A stretch of DNA of 64,000 nt from Pseudomonas prosekii (GCF_900105155.1 NZ_LT629762.1:2356001-2420000); one strand, 5' to 3'; shown: positions 29,495 through 40,155, numbered from the stretch's first letter. The notes: generated by a model not told the origin, from the letters alone. Made by a program: numbers and translations.

Positions 29495-31945
29495 TTACTC
29501 CAATGCCTTCCAGATATCCGTGGCGTACTCGCGAATCGTCCGGTCCGAGGAGAACCAGCCCATGCGCGAGGTGTTCAATACCGCCGAACGCCACCATTGC
29601 TCCGAATCATGCCAATGCGCTTCCACGCGCATTTGCGCGTCCCAGTACGAGTCGAAATCGGCGCAGACCAGGAAACGGTCGTAGTCCACCAGCGAATCGA
29701 TCAGCCCGGTGTAGCGCGACGGATCATCCGGCGAGAACACCCCGCCGCGAATCGCTTGCAGCACGTCGTTCAGGCGATGCGAAGCGGCGATGTCCGGCGT
29801 CGCGTTGAACTCCTGATTCTGCTTGCGCGCCTCCACTTGCTGAGCGCTGAGGCCGAAGATGAACATGTGCTCGGCGCCAATGCGTTCGCACATTTCGACG
29901 TTGGCGCCATCCAGCGTGCCAATCGTCAGCGCACCGTTGAGGCCGAACTTCATGTTGCTGGTGCCCGACGCCTCGAAGCCTGCGGTGGAAATCTGCTCGG
30001 ACAAATCCGCCGCCGGAATAATGCTTTCCGCCAGGCTGACGTTGTAGTTGGGCAGGAACACCACTTTGAGCAAACCGCGCACGGTCGGGTCGTTGTTGAC
30101 GACGCGGGCGATGTCGTTGGTCAGCTTGATGATCAGTTTGGCCTGGTGATAACTCGCCGCAGCCTTGCCGGCGAAGATCTTCACGCGCGGCACCCAATCG
30201 ATTTCCGGCTCGGCACGAATTGCCTGATACAGCGCCACGGTGTGCATCAGGTTGAGCAACTGGCGTTTGTATTCGTGGATCCGTTTGACCTGCACGTCGA
30301 ACATCGCCGCCGGGTTGACCGCGATGCCCAGGCGTTCGTGAATCAGGTACGCGAGGGCTTTTTTGCTGTGCAGTCGCTGATCGGCGAAGGCTTTGCGGAA
30401 GGCCGGTTTTTCGGCGAACGGTTCGAGGTCGAGCAAGCGCTCTTCCGGGTTATCCAGCAAGTCAGGCCCGAGCGCATCGACCAGCATAGAGGTCAGCTCG
30501 GAGTTTGCCTGGTAGAGCCAGCGGCGGAACGTGATGCCGTTGGTTTTGTTGTTGATCCGCTCCGGGTAGAGCTTGTGCAGTTCGGAGAACACGGTTTTGC
30601 GCATCAGTTGCGTGTGCAAACCGGACACGCCGTTGACGCTGTGCGACCCGAGGAACGCGAGGTTGCCCATGCGCACGCGCCGGCCGTTGTCTTCTTCGAT
30701 CAGCGACACCGCGCGCAACACGTCGAAATCGTGAATGCCTTTGGCGCGCAGCGAGTCGATGTGCTGGGCGTTGATCAGGTAGATGATCTGCATGTGCCGC
30801 GGCAGCATGCGTTCCATCAAACCGACCGGCCAGGTTTCCAGCGCTTCGGGCAGCAGCGTGTGGTTGGTGTACGACAGCGTGTCGACCGTGACCTGCCACG
30901 CGGCATCCCACGCGACATCGTAGACGTCGACCAATTGACGCATCAGCTCGGCGACGGCAATCGAGGGGTGCGTGTCGTTGAGCTGGATGGCCGCGTGGTC
31001 GCCCAGGGTCAGCACCGAGGTGTGCATGTTGCGATGGCGGCGCAGCAAATCCTGCAGCGAGGCAGCGACGAAGAAGTATTCCTGACGCAGACGCAATTCC
31101 TGGCCAGCTTCGGTGCTATCTGCCGGGTAGAGCACGCGGGAGATACTTTCGGCGCGGGCCACTTCAGCGACGGCGCCCAAGTGGTCACCGGCGTTGAAGC
31201 GTTCCAGGTGCAAATCTTCCACGGCGCGCGCGCGCCACAGGCGCAAGGTGTTGACGCTCGCACCGCGCCAGCCGACCACCGGCGTGTCGTAGGCGATTGC
31301 CCGCACGGTTTCGGCCGCGGTCCAGACCTGGCGGGATTTGCCAGCCTCGTCGGTGACGGTTTCGACGCTGCCGCCAAAGCCGATCGGGTAAACCACTTCT
31401 GGTCGCTCGAACTCCCACGGGTTGCCGAAATCCAGCCAGTGTTCGGTTTGTTCCTGTTGCCAGCCGTCGACGATGGCCTGGCGGAACAAGCCGTGCTCGT
31501 AACGAATGCCGTAGCCGTGGCCAGCGATGCCGAGGGTCGACATGCTTTCCATGAAGCACGCCGCCAAGCGACCGAGGCCGCCGTTGCCGAGCGCCGCATC
31601 GGGCTCCAGCAGGCGGATGCGCTCAATGTCGACGCCGAGTTCGGTCATGGCTTCGCGGGCAACGTCGAGCAAGCCAAGGTTGCTCAGGCTGTCGTAGAGC
31701 AGACGGCCGATGAGAAATTCCAGCGAGAGGTAGTAAACGCGCTTCTGACCTTTGCGGTAGATCTGCCGGGTGTGGTCCATCCAGTGCTCGACCATGTGGT
31801 CGCGCGCCGCCAAGGCAATGGCCTCGAACCAGTCGTGGTCGAAGGCGTGATCCGGGTCTTTACCCACCGCGTAAGTGAGTTTGGTCAAGACGGCATCGCG
31901 AAATGCGGCCACCTCTGCTTCGCGAACAAGTGGTTCTTGAGTCAT
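29495..31945 (-). CDS. glgP: Glycogen/starch/alpha-glucan phosphorylase
   Basis: 816 residues from ATG 31945 with GAGG nine bases upstream; the open frame extends 47 codons further but without a ribosome site. It releases glucose-1-phosphate from alpha-1,4-glucans and needs pyridoxal phosphate, whose Lys lies in EASGTSNMKFGLNGALTIGT. GNGGLGRLAACFMESMSTL and IQLNDTHPSIAVAELMR confirm the family. The gene stands alone here, with no glg operon partners in the window. Confidence 0.97.
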   Translation of the reverse strand: MTQEPLVREAEVAAFRDAVLTKLTYAVGKDPDHAFDHDWFEAIALAARDHMVEHWMDHTRQIYRKGQKRVYYLSLEFLIGRLLYDSLSNLGLLDVAREAMTELGVDIERIRLLEPDAALGNGGLGRLAACFMESMSTLGIAGHGYGIRYEHGLFRQAIVDGWQQEQTEHWLDFGNPWEFERPEVVYPIGFGGSVETVTDEAGKSRQVWTAAETVRAIAYDTPVVGWRGASVNTLRLWRARAVEDLHLERFNAGDHLGAVAEVARAESISRVLYPADSTEAGQELRLRQEYFFVAASLQDLLRRHRNMHTSVLTLGDHAAIQLNDTHPSIAVAELMRQLVDVYDVAWDAAWQVTVDTLSYTNHTLLPEALETWPVGLMERMLPRHMQIIYLINAQHIDSLRAKGIHDFDVLRAVSLIEEDNGRRVRMGNLAFLGSHSVNGVSGLHTQLMRKTVFSELHKLYPERINNKTNGITFRRWLYQANSELTSMLVDALGPDLLDNPEERLLDLEPFAEKPAFRKAFADQRLHSKKALAYLIHERLGIAVNPAAMFDVQVKRIHEYKRQLLNLMHTVALYQAIRAEPEIDWVPRVKIFAGKAAASYHQAKLIIKLTNDIARVVNNDPTVRGLLKVVFLPNYNVSLAESIIPAADLSEQISTAGFEASGTSNMKFGLNGALTIGTLDGANVEMCERIGAEHMFIFGLSAQQVEARKQNQEFNATPDIAASHRLNDVLQAIRGGVFSPDDPSRYTGLIDSLVDYDRFLVCADFDSYWDAQMRVEAHWHDSEQWWRSAVLNTSRMGWFSSDRTIREYATDIWKALE

Positions 31946-32212
31946 CGATAGGACCTCGAGCGAGCGTGGAGTAGTTGAGCCTAGACGGTCTGACAAACGG
32001 ACGGGACTCTGGTTCGGCGGGTTGATCCCGATAGTGCCCGATAGTGCGAGATAGGCCGGCATTAGATTGTCGTGTGCCCGAATCAATGCAGGGGCCGTGC
32101 CGGATTAACGCGGGTTATTGGGCGTTGCGGAAAAAAACCGGCGAAAGGTTGTTCAAAAATCCACCAGTCCCGGTATGATCGCGCGCCCTGATGCACACGC
32201 TGGTAACAACCG

Positions 32213-32656
32213 ATGATGAAGTCCAACCTGATCGCTGCCGCAGAGATCGACCGCCTCGATACCTGGGCCAAATACTCTGCGCCGATGTGCGGCTCATGCA
32301 TATCCAGCTGCTGCACGTTGCCGGTCGAGGTCAAGATCAAGGATCTGATCCGCATCGGCATCGTCGACGAGTTCGAGCGCGGCGAACCGGCGAAGAACAT
32401 TGCCAAGCGGTTGCAGAAGGAAGGGATCGTCGAGCGTTACAACCAGAAGTCCGAGATCTTCACGCTGCAGCGCATGAGCAACAACGATTGCCTGTACCTG
32501 GATCGCAAGAGCCGCCTGTGCACTATTTATGAAAAGCGCCCGGACACCTGCCGCAATCACCCGAAAATCGGCCCACGGCCAGGCTATTGCGCTTACAAGC
32601 CAAAAGAAGTGACGCGCGAGACCAGCGAGAGCCGTCGCACCTTCGAGAAGTTCTGA
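32213..32656 (+). CDS. YkgJ-type cysteine-cluster protein
   Basis: 147 residues. The Cys pattern CGSCISSCC (residues about 26-34), then CLY, RLCTIYEKRPDTCRNHP and GYC fits the CxxCxxxCC family that probably binds a zinc or iron-sulfur centre (YkgJ). The gene stands alone between glgP and a long repeat array; it could start at either of two adjacent ATGs (32213 or 32216). Function unknown, probably cytoplasmic. Confidence 0.85.
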   Translation: MMKSNLIAAAEIDRLDTWAKYSAPMCGSCISSCCTLPVEVKIKDLIRIGIVDEFERGEPAKNIAKRLQKEGIVERYNQKSEIFTLQRMSNNDCLYLDRKSRLCTIYEKRPDTCRNHPKIGPRPGYCAYKPKEVTRETSESRRTFEKF

Positions 32657-32690
32657 TCGTCGCTGAGTTCGGTGCCAGGCGTCAGAACCC

Positions 32691-33154
32691 CCCCTCACCC
32701 CAACCCTCTCCCCAATGGGGAGAGGGGGAAAGGGAGCCGATCTTCAAGCTTTTCAAAACTTGAGTTCGACTCAATCTTTCAGGCCGCAGCACTTCCGATA
32801 AACACCTCGGTCAGCCCCCTCTACCCCTTGGGGAGAGGGGAAAGGGAGTCGATCTTCAAGCTTTTCAAAACTTGAGCTCGACTGGATCTTTCAGGCCGCA
32901 GTACTTCCAATAAAGACCTCGGTCAGCCCCCTCTACCCCTTGGGGAGAGGGGGAAAGGGAGCCGATCTTCAAGCTTGTCAAAACTTGAGTTCGACTCGAT
33001 CTTTCAGGCCGCAGCACTTCCAATAAACACCTCGGTCAGGCCCCTCTGCCCCTTTCAAAACTTGAGTTCGGCTCGATCTTTCAGGCCGCAGTACTTCCGA
33101 TAAACACCTCGGCCAGCCCCCTCTACCCCTCGGGGAGAGGGTTGGGGTGAGGGG
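32691..33154. repeat. Composite 112-bp repeat array B, four units
   Basis: It occupies most of the 623-bp gap between the YkgJ-like gene and typA. It opens with CCCTCACCCCAACCCTC and ends with GAGGGTTGGGGTGAGGG, its complement. Units begin near 32691, 32812, 32924 and 33037 (periods 121, 112, 113), the last shortened to 77 bp by an internal deletion. Each unit reads GGGAAAGGGAGCCGATCTTC, AAGCTTTTCAAAACTTGAG, CTTTCAGGCCGCAG and ACACCTCGGTCAG. No coding potential is evident. Confidence 0.9.
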
Positions 33155-33224
33155 TCGATCCCAGATCATCCGCAAAATTCTGAAAACACCGCCAATCAAA
33201 TTCTTTTTCCCCAGACAAACAAAA

Positions 33225-33252
33225 ACGCCCCCGATCTCGCGATCGGGGGCGT
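33225..33252 (-). terminator. Intrinsic terminator of typA
   Basis: ACGCCCCCGATC and GATCGGGGGCGT form a 12-bp GC-rich stem with T-rich flanks on both strands, so it can end typA transcription and also stop reads from the left. Confidence 0.9.
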
Positions 33253-33279
33253 TTTTTTGTCAGCTAACTAAGTCGAGAC

Positions 33280-35100
33280 TCAGTTACCGGACTTCTTGGC
33301 AGCGCGGGTACGCTCGCTTTCGCCCAGGATCTTCTTGCGAAGACGGATGGACTTAGGAGTGACTTCGCACAATTCGTCTTCTTGAACGAATTCCAGAGCT
33401 TGCTCCAGGGTGAAACGGATAGGCGGAACCAAAGCGATGGTTTCGTCTTTACCCGAGGCACGCATGTTGTCGAGCTTCTTGCCTTTGGTTGGGTTGACGC
33501 CCAGGTCGTTGTCGCGGCTGTTGATGCCGACGATTTGGCCTTCGTACACGTCTTCGCCGTGACCCAGGAACAGTTTGCCGCGAGCTTGCAGGGTTTCCAG
33601 CGAGTAAGTCAGAGCCTTACCGGTAGCAACCGAAACCAGCACGCCGTTCTGACGGCCGGACATGTCGCCGGACTTCATCACGTCGTAACGGTCGAAGATC
33701 GAGGTCAGGATGCCTGCACCGGAGGTCAGGGTCAGGAACTCGTTACGGAAACCGATCAAGCCACGAGCCGGGATGTTGTACTCAAGGCGCACACGGCCCT
33801 TGCCATCCGGAACCATGTTGGTCAGGTCGCCTTTACGGATACCGATCTGTTCCATGATCGAACCTTGCGATTCTTCCGGCAGGTCGATGGTCACGTTTTC
33901 GTACGGTTCGTGCTTGACGCCGTCAACCATACGGATGATCACTTCCGGACGACCAACACCCATTTCGAAGCCTTCGCGACGCATGGTTTCGATCAGTACG
34001 GACAAGTGCAGCTCGCCACGACCGGAGACTTTGAACTTGTCAGCGGTGTCGCCTTCTTCAACGCGCAGAGCAACGTTGTAGAGCAGTTCTTTGTCAAGAC
34101 GTTCCTTGATGTTACGGGACGTCACGAACTTGCCTTCTTTACCGCAGAAAGGCGAGTCGTTTACCTGGAAAGTCATGGAAACGGTTGGTTCGTCAACGGT
34201 CAGCGGCTTCATCGCTTCGACGTTCAGTGGGTCGCACAGAGTGTCGGAGATGAACAGCTGGTCGAAGCCGCTGATGCAGACGATGTCGCCGGCAGCTGCT
34301 TCGTCAACGTCGATACGGTGCAGACCGTGGTGACCCATCAGCTTCAGGATACGACCGTTACGCTTCTTGCCGTCGGCGTCGATAGCGACAACCGGAGTGT
34401 TCGGCTTGATGCGGCCACGAGCGATACGGCCAACGCCGATAACACCCAGGAAGCTGTTGTAGTCCAGTGCCGAGATTTGCATCTGGAACGGACCATCGCG
34501 GTCGACTTTAGGCGCTGGTACGTTGTCGACGATCGACTGGTACAGCGGGGTCATGTCTTCAGCCATGTCGGTGTGTTCCAGACCGGCAATGCCGTTCAGG
34601 GCCGAGGCGTAGACGACTTTGAAGTCCAGCTGTTCTTCGGTAGCACCGAGGTTGTCGAACAGGTCGAAGATCTGGTCCAGAACCCAGTCCGGACGCGCGC
34701 CTGGACGGTCAACCTTGTTGATTACCACGATCGGACGCAGGCCGGCTTCGAAAGCCTTCTTGGTCACGAAACGGGTTTGCGGCATAGGGCCGTCTTGAGC
34801 GTCAACCAGCAGCAGAACGGAGTCGACCATCGACATTACGCGTTCAACTTCGCCGCCGAAGTCGGCGTGGCCCGGGGTGTCCACGATGTTGATGTGGTAG
34901 CCGTTCCAGTTGATGGCGGTGTTTTTCGCCAGAATGGTAATACCGCGCTCTTTCTCCTGGTCGTTGGAGTCCATCACGCGCTCGTCGTTGAGCTCGTTGC
35001 GCTCCAGGGTGCCGGATTGACGCAAGAGTTTGTCTACCAGGGTGGTTTTACCGTGGTCAACGTGAGCAATGATGGCGATGTTGCGTAGATTTTCGATCAC
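33280..35100 (-). CDS. typA: Translational GTPase TypA/BipA
   Basis: 606 residues, GTG start at 35100. A ribosome-associated GTPase of the EF-G class, involved in 50S assembly and stress or cold adaptation. G1 [10 protein letters not shown]2 RGITI, G3 [13 protein letters not shown]4 [10 protein letters not shown] and G5 ASALNG are intact, followed by EF-G-like domains II, III and V and the TypA-specific C-terminal domain. A strong terminator follows at 33225. Confidence 0.97.
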   Translation of the reverse strand: MIENLRNIAIIAHVDHGKTTLVDKLLRQSGTLERNELNDERVMDSNDQEKERGITILAKNTAINWNGYHINIVDTPGHADFGGEVERVMSMVDSVLLLVDAQDGPMPQTRFVTKKAFEAGLRPIVVINKVDRPGARPDWVLDQIFDLFDNLGATEEQLDFKVVYASALNGIAGLEHTDMAEDMTPLYQSIVDNVPAPKVDRDGPFQMQISALDYNSFLGVIGVGRIARGRIKPNTPVVAIDADGKKRNGRILKLMGHHGLHRIDVDEAAAGDIVCISGFDQLFISDTLCDPLNVEAMKPLTVDEPTVSMTFQVNDSPFCGKEGKFVTSRNIKERLDKELLYNVALRVEEGDTADKFKVSGRGELHLSVLIETMRREGFEMGVGRPEVIIRMVDGVKHEPYENVTIDLPEESQGSIMEQIGIRKGDLTNMVPDGKGRVRLEYNIPARGLIGFRNEFLTLTSGAGILTSIFDRYDVMKSGDMSGRQNGVLVSVATGKALTYSLETLQARGKLFLGHGEDVYEGQIVGINSRDNDLGVNPTKGKKLDNMRASGKDETIALVPPIRFTLEQALEFVQEDELCEVTPKSIRLRKKILGESERTRAAKKSGN

Positions 35101-35239
35101 TTGTGTATCTCGATCAGAGGATTCGGTGTGCTGACAAGTCTTGGCAGCGATTAACAGTAGAGTCCGGCAAAGCCGTTACAGCTTGACGGCGGCGTCGGGG
35201 GGCCGGTGACGCAGGCCACAGGCAAACAGCCCCGGGCAC

Positions 35240-36694
35240 TTAGCTCGGTCGATAAACGCGCACATTGGCATGCCCCTCACTGAGCAAATGGTGGGCATGC
35301 AGGCGACTCATCACGCCTTTGTCGCAATACAGCAGGTACTGGCGAGTAGGGTCCAGTTCCTTGAAACGAGCGTTCAATGCATAAAACGGCATCGTCTGTA
35401 CCTCAATGCCAGCGATTTCCAGCGGCTCGTCTTCAGCGCCATCCGGGTGACGGATGTCGATGATGATCTGGCCCGCCAGTGCTTCGCTGACTTCTTCGAT
35501 CTGCAAGTCCTGGCCCAATTCGTCGATCACGCGATCGATCGGCACCAGTTTGGCGTTTTCGAGCGCACGCTCGAGGATGGCCATGTCGAACTGTTGTTCT
35601 TCGTACTCCACGCGGTTGCGCTTGGCGTGGGTCTTGGGGTTCACCGAGATGACCCCGCAGTATTCGGGCATGTGCTTGGCGAAGTCGGCGGTGCCGATTT
35701 CGTTGGCCTGGTCGATGATGTCCTGCTTGTGACTGGCGATCAGCGGGCGCAAGACCAGCTTCTCGGTCACACAGTCGATCAACGACAGGTTCGGCAACGT
35801 CTGGCTCGACACCTGGGAGATCGCTTCACCGGTCACCAGCGCATCAATGTCCAGCCGATCGGCAATCTTCGACGCAGCGCGCAACATCATACGCTTCAAA
35901 ACTACGCCCATATGACTGTTATCGACTTTCCCGAGAATTTCTCCCAGGACTTCCTCGAACGGCACACTGACAAATAACACGCGTTGGGAGCTGCCGTACT
36001 TCTTCCAGATGAAGTGCGCGACTTCCATGACGCCCAGTTCGTGGGCACGTCCGCCCAGATTAAAGAAGCAGAAATGGCTCATCAGACCGCGACGCATGAT
36101 CTGGTAGGCGGCGACTGTCGAGTCAAAGCCGCCGGACATCAATACAAGCGTCTGTTCCAGCGCTCCCAGCGGATAACCGCCGATGCTGTTGTGCTGGCTG
36201 TGGATTACATACAACCGTTGGTCGCGAATTTCCATGCGAACTTCGATTTCCGGCTCTTTCAGGGAAATCCCGGCGGCGCCGCACTGACGACGCAGTTGGC
36301 TGCCGACGTATTTCTCGACGTCCATGGACGAAAAGGTGTGATGCCCGCCGCGCTTGCAACGCACCGAAAAAACCTTCCCCGCCAGCGCATCGCCGTAGTG
36401 CTGTTTGCACTTGGCGACGATGTCGTCGAAGTCACCCAACGGGTATTCATCGACCTGCAGGAAATGCGCGATGCCCGGCATGCAGCTAAGGCGCTCGGTC
36501 ATTTCCTTCAGGGCTTTGGGCTCGCTGACGCGGGTTTCCAGTTCGAGGTTGTCCCACACGCCGTTCACCACCACAGCCGGGTCCAGATCGCGGAGCACGG
36601 CACGGATGTTCTTGGCCAACTGGCGGATGAAACGCATCCGTACCGGGCGGCTCTTGATGGTGATCTCGGGGAAGACTTTTACGATTAGTTTCAT
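35240..36694 (-). CDS. thiI: tRNA 4-thiouridine synthetase with rhodanese domain
   Basis: 484 residues from ATG 36694 ([19 protein letters not shown]). Domains: NFLD and THUMP (about 1-165), PP-loop ATPase ([16 protein letters not shown]), and a C-terminal rhodanese (about 400-484). ThiI makes s4U8 in tRNA and passes sulfur to thiazole synthesis. Both redox cysteines are present, in [18 protein letters not shown] and [10 protein letters not shown]. It lies upstream of typA on the same strand and diverges from glnA. Confidence 0.96.
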   Translation of the reverse strand: MKLIVKVFPEITIKSRPVRMRFIRQLAKNIRAVLRDLDPAVVVNGVWDNLELETRVSEPKALKEMTERLSCMPGIAHFLQVDEYPLGDFDDIVAKCKQHYGDALAGKVFSVRCKRGGHHTFSSMDVEKYVGSQLRRQCGAAGISLKEPEIEVRMEIRDQRLYVIHSQHNSIGGYPLGALEQTLVLMSGGFDSTVAAYQIMRRGLMSHFCFFNLGGRAHELGVMEVAHFIWKKYGSSQRVLFVSVPFEEVLGEILGKVDNSHMGVVLKRMMLRAASKIADRLDIDALVTGEAISQVSSQTLPNLSLIDCVTEKLVLRPLIASHKQDIIDQANEIGTADFAKHMPEYCGVISVNPKTHAKRNRVEYEEQQFDMAILERALENAKLVPIDRVIDELGQDLQIEEVSEALAGQIIIDIRHPDGAEDEPLEIAGIEVQTMPFYALNARFKELDPTRQYLLYCDKGVMSRLHAHHLLSEGHANVRVYRPS

Positions 36695-36791
36695 GAAAAC
36701 AGCGCGCGCTGGGCCAGCCGAAAAAGGGGGGCGCGGATTATAGCGGAAATTGCTCAAGGTTTAACCAGTTAATATGCAGAAGGTTTTGCGC

Positions 36792-36806
36792 GCACCAAAA
36801 CGGGTC
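36792..36806. promoter_or_regulatory. Possible NtrC site upstream of glnA
   Basis: GCACCAAAACGGGTC approximates the NtrC dyad GCAC-N7-GTGC with a good left half and a poor right half. It lies about 120 bp upstream of the sigma-54 promoter of glnA. In the 331-bp gap between thiI and glnA I see only this, a few TTGCACC/TTTGACC fragments and the promoter. Confidence 0.35.
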
Positions 36807-36910
36807 ATTTATCGAATAAGACGCTACATTAGGGGGCGCTTATTTGACCTTTGCGGCAAATTGCACCTCTATAAGCCTGAATTTGGCGCAAAAAACCCAT
36901 GGTGGGGCAC

Positions 36911-36926
36911 TGGCATGCAATTTGCT
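36911..36926 (+). promoter_or_regulatory. Sigma-54 promoter of glnA
   Basis: TGGCATGCAATTTGCT is an almost perfect -24/-12 element, with GG and GC 11 bases apart by first G. The start site should be near 36937, about 90 bp before glnA. This fits NtrC-dependent, nitrogen-limited expression. Confidence 0.85.
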
Positions 36927-37025
36927 CCCTTGTGAGGCAGGTTGCCTTGGCAGAGTATTCGCGCCGGCATCACTCATATTTCAGGGCCATCCACTACCAA
37001 AGCCCGAAGCCACCCGGAGGACACT

Positions 37026-38432
37026 ATGTCGAAGTCGGTTCAACTCATCAAAGATCATGACGTCAAGTGGATTGATCTGCGCTTCACGGACACCAAAGGC
37101 ACTCAGCACCACGTGACCATGCCGGCTCGCGACGCGCTGGATGACGCTTTCTTCGAAGAAGGCAAAATGTTCGACGGTTCCTCCATTGCTGGCTGGAAAG
37201 GCATCGAAGCCTCCGACATGATCCTGATGCCGGACGACAGCACCGCTGTGCTCGACCCGTTCACCGAAGAGCCGACCCTGATTCTGGTCTGCGACGTGAT
37301 CGAGCCGTCGACCATGCAAGGCTACGACCGCGACCCACGTGCGATCGCCAAGCGTGCCGAGGAATACCTGAAGTCGACCGGTATCGGTGACACCGTATTC
37401 GTTGGCCCGGAGCCAGAGTTCTTCATCTTCGACGAAGTGAAGTTCAAGTCCGACATCTCCGGCTCGATGTTCAAAATCTTCTCCGAACAAGGTTCGTGGA
37501 TGTCCGACCAGGACGTGGAAGGCGGCAACCGCGGCCACCGTCCAGGCATCAAAGGTGGCTACTTCCCGGTTCCGCCATTCGACCACGACCACGAAATCCG
37601 TACCTCCATGTGCAACGCCATGGAAGAAATGGGCCTGGTCATCGAAGTTCACCACCACGAAGTGGCCACTGCCGGCCAGAACGAAATCGGTGTGAAGTTC
37701 AACACTCTGGTAGCCAAGGCTGACGAAGTTCAGACCCTGAAGTATTGCGTACACAACGTGGCTGACGCTTACGGCCGCACCGCGACCTTCATGCCTAAGC
37801 CTTTGTACGGCGATAACGGTTCGGGTATGCACGTGCACTTGTCCATCGCCAAAGATGGCAAGAACACCTTCGCTGGCGAAGGTTATGCCGGCCTGTCCGA
37901 CACCGCTCTGTACTTCATCGGCGGCATCATCAAGCACGGTAAGGCACTGAACGGCTTCACCAACCCGTCGACCAACTCTTACAAGCGTCTGGTCCCAGGT
38001 TTCGAAGCACCGGTAATGCTGGCCTACTCGGCTCGCAACCGTTCCGCGTCGATCCGTATTCCTTACGTGTCGAGCCCGCGCGCTCGCCGTATCGAAGCAC
38101 GCTTCCCGGATCCGGCAGCCAACCCGTACCTGGGCTTTGCTGCACTGTTGATGGCTGGCCTGGACGGCATCCAGAACAAGATCCACCCTGGCGATGCTGC
38201 TGACAAAAACCTGTACGACCTGCCGCCTGAAGAGGCGAAAGAGATCCCACAAGTTTGCGGCAGCCTGAAAGAAGCCCTGGAAGAGCTGGACAAGGGCCGC
38301 GCGTTCCTGACCAAGGGCGGCGTGTTCTCCGACGACTTCATCGACGCTTACATCGCTCTGAAAAGCGAAGAAGAAATCAAGGTCCGCACCTTCGTACACC
38401 CACTGGAATACGAGCTGTACTACAGCTGCTGA
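37026..38432 (+). CDS. glnA: Glutamine synthetase type I
   Basis: 468 residues, the standard GSI-beta length, from ATG 37026 with GGAGG six bases upstream. It makes glutamine from glutamate and ammonia and works as a dodecamer in the cytoplasm. [26 protein letters not shown]-like [28 protein letters not shown] (written DNGSGMHVH) and the adenylylation Tyr in [10 protein letters not shown] (about residue 398) are present, so it should be controlled by GlnE. A strong terminator follows. glnL and glnG lie 1.7 kb downstream. Confidence 0.98.
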   Translation: MSKSVQLIKDHDVKWIDLRFTDTKGTQHHVTMPARDALDDAFFEEGKMFDGSSIAGWKGIEASDMILMPDDSTAVLDPFTEEPTLILVCDVIEPSTMQGYDRDPRAIAKRAEEYLKSTGIGDTVFVGPEPEFFIFDEVKFKSDISGSMFKIFSEQGSWMSDQDVEGGNRGHRPGIKGGYFPVPPFDHDHEIRTSMCNAMEEMGLVIEVHHHEVATAGQNEIGVKFNTLVAKADEVQTLKYCVHNVADAYGRTATFMPKPLYGDNGSGMHVHLSIAKDGKNTFAGEGYAGLSDTALYFIGGIIKHGKALNGFTNPSTNSYKRLVPGFEAPVMLAYSARNRSASIRIPYVSSPRARRIEARFPDPAANPYLGFAALLMAGLDGIQNKIHPGDAADKNLYDLPPEEAKEIPQVCGSLKEALEELDKGRAFLTKGGVFSDDFIDAYIALKSEEEIKVRTFVHPLEYELYYSC

Positions 38433-38467
38433 TCCGGTAGCGCCGCTGCCCGCGGCGCGACAAAAAG

Positions 38468-38493
38468 AGGCCTCCTTCGGGAGGCCTTTTTTA
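38468..38493 (+). terminator. Intrinsic terminator of glnA
   Basis: AGGCCTCC-TTCG-GGAGGCCT is a perfect 8-bp stem with a UUCG tetraloop followed by six T residues, 36 bp after the glnA stop. Confidence 0.95.
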
Positions 38494-38536
38494 TGCCCGT
38501 GAATAATTTGAATAGGGGAGCCAGCCTCAAGATCCG

Positions 38537-38686
38537 CCCCTCTCCCCAAGGGGTAGAGGGGCCCGACCGAGTTGCGTGTTCTAAATACAGCGACCTGAAA
38601 GACTCAGCTGAACTCAGAATCTGAAAAACATGAAGATCGGCTCCCTTTCCCCCTCTCCCCTCTGGGGAGAGGGTTGGGGTGAGGGG
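38537..38686. repeat. Composite 112-bp repeat, single unit C
   Basis: One unit of the family, in the same orientation as the array at 5882. It has CCCGACCGAGTTG, GCGACCTGAAAGACTCAG, AACATGAAGATCGGCTCCC and the terminal arm GAGGGTTGGGGTGAGGG; the left arm has lost its outer 12 bp. It lies in the 360-bp gap between glnA and the DUF4124 pair. Confidence 0.82.
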
Positions 38687-38792
38687 TCGATCTTCAACCC
38701 GACAAAAATTCATCGCCAAATGTTAACGACTTGGGTCTATCGCCAGCCCTGACCTATGCTGCAAGCCAACGCTTTCGCTTCTGGTCGATTTT

Positions 38793-39302
38793 ATGGGTCG
38801 TGGTTTTCTTTTGATGTTGCTGCTGATCGCCCTGCCCGCCGCAGCGCAGATCTACAAATACACTGACGCCGATGGCAACACCGCGTACAGCAACCAGCCG
38901 CCCGATGGTGTGCAGGCGCAGCCGGTCGAGTTGCCGCCGCTCAACAGTGTCGAACCCCAAGCGCCTGCCGCCCCGGCGAATCAAACCTCGACCCGCGAAC
39001 AACCCGGCAACGCCTACGAGGTGCTGGAATTGACCGGGCTGCCGACCACCGAAGCGCTGCGCGCCAACAACGGCACTTTCACCGTCAGCGTGTTGATCAA
39101 ACCGCGACTGCAAGGTGGGCAGTTGTTCAGGTTGTTGCTCGATGAAGAACCTTACGGCCAGCCGAGCAACGTGCCGATCCTGCAACTGGTCAACATCGAC
39201 CGCGGCGAACACAGTCTCGCGGTCCAGGTGATCAGTGGCGACACCGTGATCCAGCAGAGCCCGTTCGTCACCTTCACCGTGCAGCGGGTGCATACCAATT
39301 GA
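38793..39302 (+). CDS. DUF4124 domain secreted protein, first of a pair
   Basis: 169 residues. Signal peptide MGRGFLLMLLLIALPAAA, then the DUF4124 motif QIYKYTDADGNTAYSNQPP. The C-terminal half (GTFTVSVLIKPRLQGGQLFR, LVNIDRGEHSLAVQVI) is a beta-sandwich-like segment that repeats in the next gene. It is probably periplasmic. Its stop overlaps the start of the next gene (TTGA), so the two are translated together. They sit between glnA and glnL, a position conserved in Pseudomonas as far as I recall. Function unknown. Confidence 0.83.
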   Translation: MGRGFLLMLLLIALPAAAQIYKYTDADGNTAYSNQPPDGVQAQPVELPPLNSVEPQAPAAPANQTSTREQPGNAYEVLELTGLPTTEALRANNGTFTVSVLIKPRLQGGQLFRLLLDEEPYGQPSNVPILQLVNIDRGEHSLAVQVISGDTVIQQSPFVTFTVQRVHTN

Positions 39303-39925
39303 AGCGTTGGCTGCTGATTCTCAGCCTGCTGGCGATGACCTCCACGGCCATGGCCGACGTCTACACCTACGTCGACAAACAAGGCAATCGCGTCTTCACC
39401 GACCAGCCCGGGCACGGCAACGCCAAACGCGTGCCGCTCGCCACCAGCAATCGCATGACCGCCAACCCGACCAGCGCAGCGCCAGTCACCGCCGCACAAA
39501 AAACTGCCGAGCCCGCGCCATTTCGCTACGACATGCTGCGGGTTTTAGTGCCGGAACCGGACGCCACCCTGCGCAGCAGCGCCGGCGAATTGATCGTCAG
39601 CGTTACCAGCGAACCCGGATTGCAACGCGGTCATCGCTACCGTTTGTTACTCGACGGCAAAGCCACCGCCGAACCCGGCCCGAGCCCGGTGTTCGCCTTG
39701 AGTAATATCGACCGTGGCAGCCATAACCTCTCCGTGGAAATCCTCGACGCGCAGGGCCGCACGGTCGAACGCACGGCCAATCAACCGTTCCACATGTTGC
39801 GCATCTCACTGGCGCAGAAGCGCCAGGTCAAACCCTGCGCCCTCACCGACTACGGGCAACGCCCGGAATGTCCGCTCAAGGACAAACCGCCCGAAGAAAA
39901 AAATCCGTTCTTCCGGTTCTTTTAA
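39299..39925 (+). CDS. DUF4124 domain secreted protein, second of a pair
   Basis: 208 residues, TTG start overlapping the previous stop. Signal peptide KRWLLILSLLAMTSTAMA, then the DUF4124 motif DVYTYVDKQGNRVFTDQPG, and a C-terminal region GELIVSVTSEPGLQRGHRYR, LSNIDRGSHNLSVEIL that is clearly paralogous to the first protein. It ends with a basic/Pro tail (CPLKDKPPEEKNPFFRFF). A tandem duplication is the simplest origin. Function unknown; the envelope location is inferred from the signal peptide. Confidence 0.83.
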   Translation: MKRWLLILSLLAMTSTAMADVYTYVDKQGNRVFTDQPGHGNAKRVPLATSNRMTANPTSAAPVTAAQKTAEPAPFRYDMLRVLVPEPDATLRSSAGELIVSVTSEPGLQRGHRYRLLLDGKATAEPGPSPVFALSNIDRGSHNLSVEILDAQGRTVERTANQPFHMLRISLAQKRQVKPCALTDYGQRPECPLKDKPPEEKNPFFRFF

Positions 39926-39941
39926 AGCCGTTCAGGTTTGC

Positions 39942-39968
39942 GCACTATGTTGGTGCAAACGGTTGCAC
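39942..39968. promoter_or_regulatory. NtrC-type site upstream of glnL
   Basis: GCACTATGTTGGTGC matches GCAC-N7-GTGC exactly, and overlaps a second perfect palindrome GTGCAA-ACGG-TTGCAC (39953-39968). It lies about 130 bp upstream of the sigma-54 element at 40084, the right distance for an enhancer, and suggests autocontrol of ntrBC. Confidence 0.65.
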
Positions 39969-40083
39969 GGTTCCCACATGCCAGCCCATTTTGGTTCGAA
40001 ACTACCCGCAACAGCTGGCAGAACGCCACGAGATCGAGCGCTAAACGCCCGTTTCAAGCGTTAAACGCTTCTTTTCGGAGCTT

Positions 40084-40099
40084 TGGTTTGGTTTTTGCA
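40084..40099 (+). promoter_or_regulatory. Sigma-54 promoter of glnL-glnG
   Basis: TGGTTTGGTTTTTGCA has the invariant GG and GC at sigma-54 spacing and a consensus TTGCA block, but a weaker -24 side. It sits 57 bp upstream of the glnL start codon. Confidence 0.6.
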
Positions 40100-40155
40100 T
40101 TTTCCCCGTATCAGCGCGCATTTCTTGCGCGCGCCCCGCTCCAAAAGAGGTCCGG

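Noticed and set aside
29597..31951. Open frame of 784 codons on the plus strand
   Set aside because: It is antisense to glgP, with no recognisable domains or ribosome site.
32691..33154. Possible CRISPR array
   Set aside because: Units of about 112 bp are near-identical along their whole length, with no variable spacers and no cas genes nearby.
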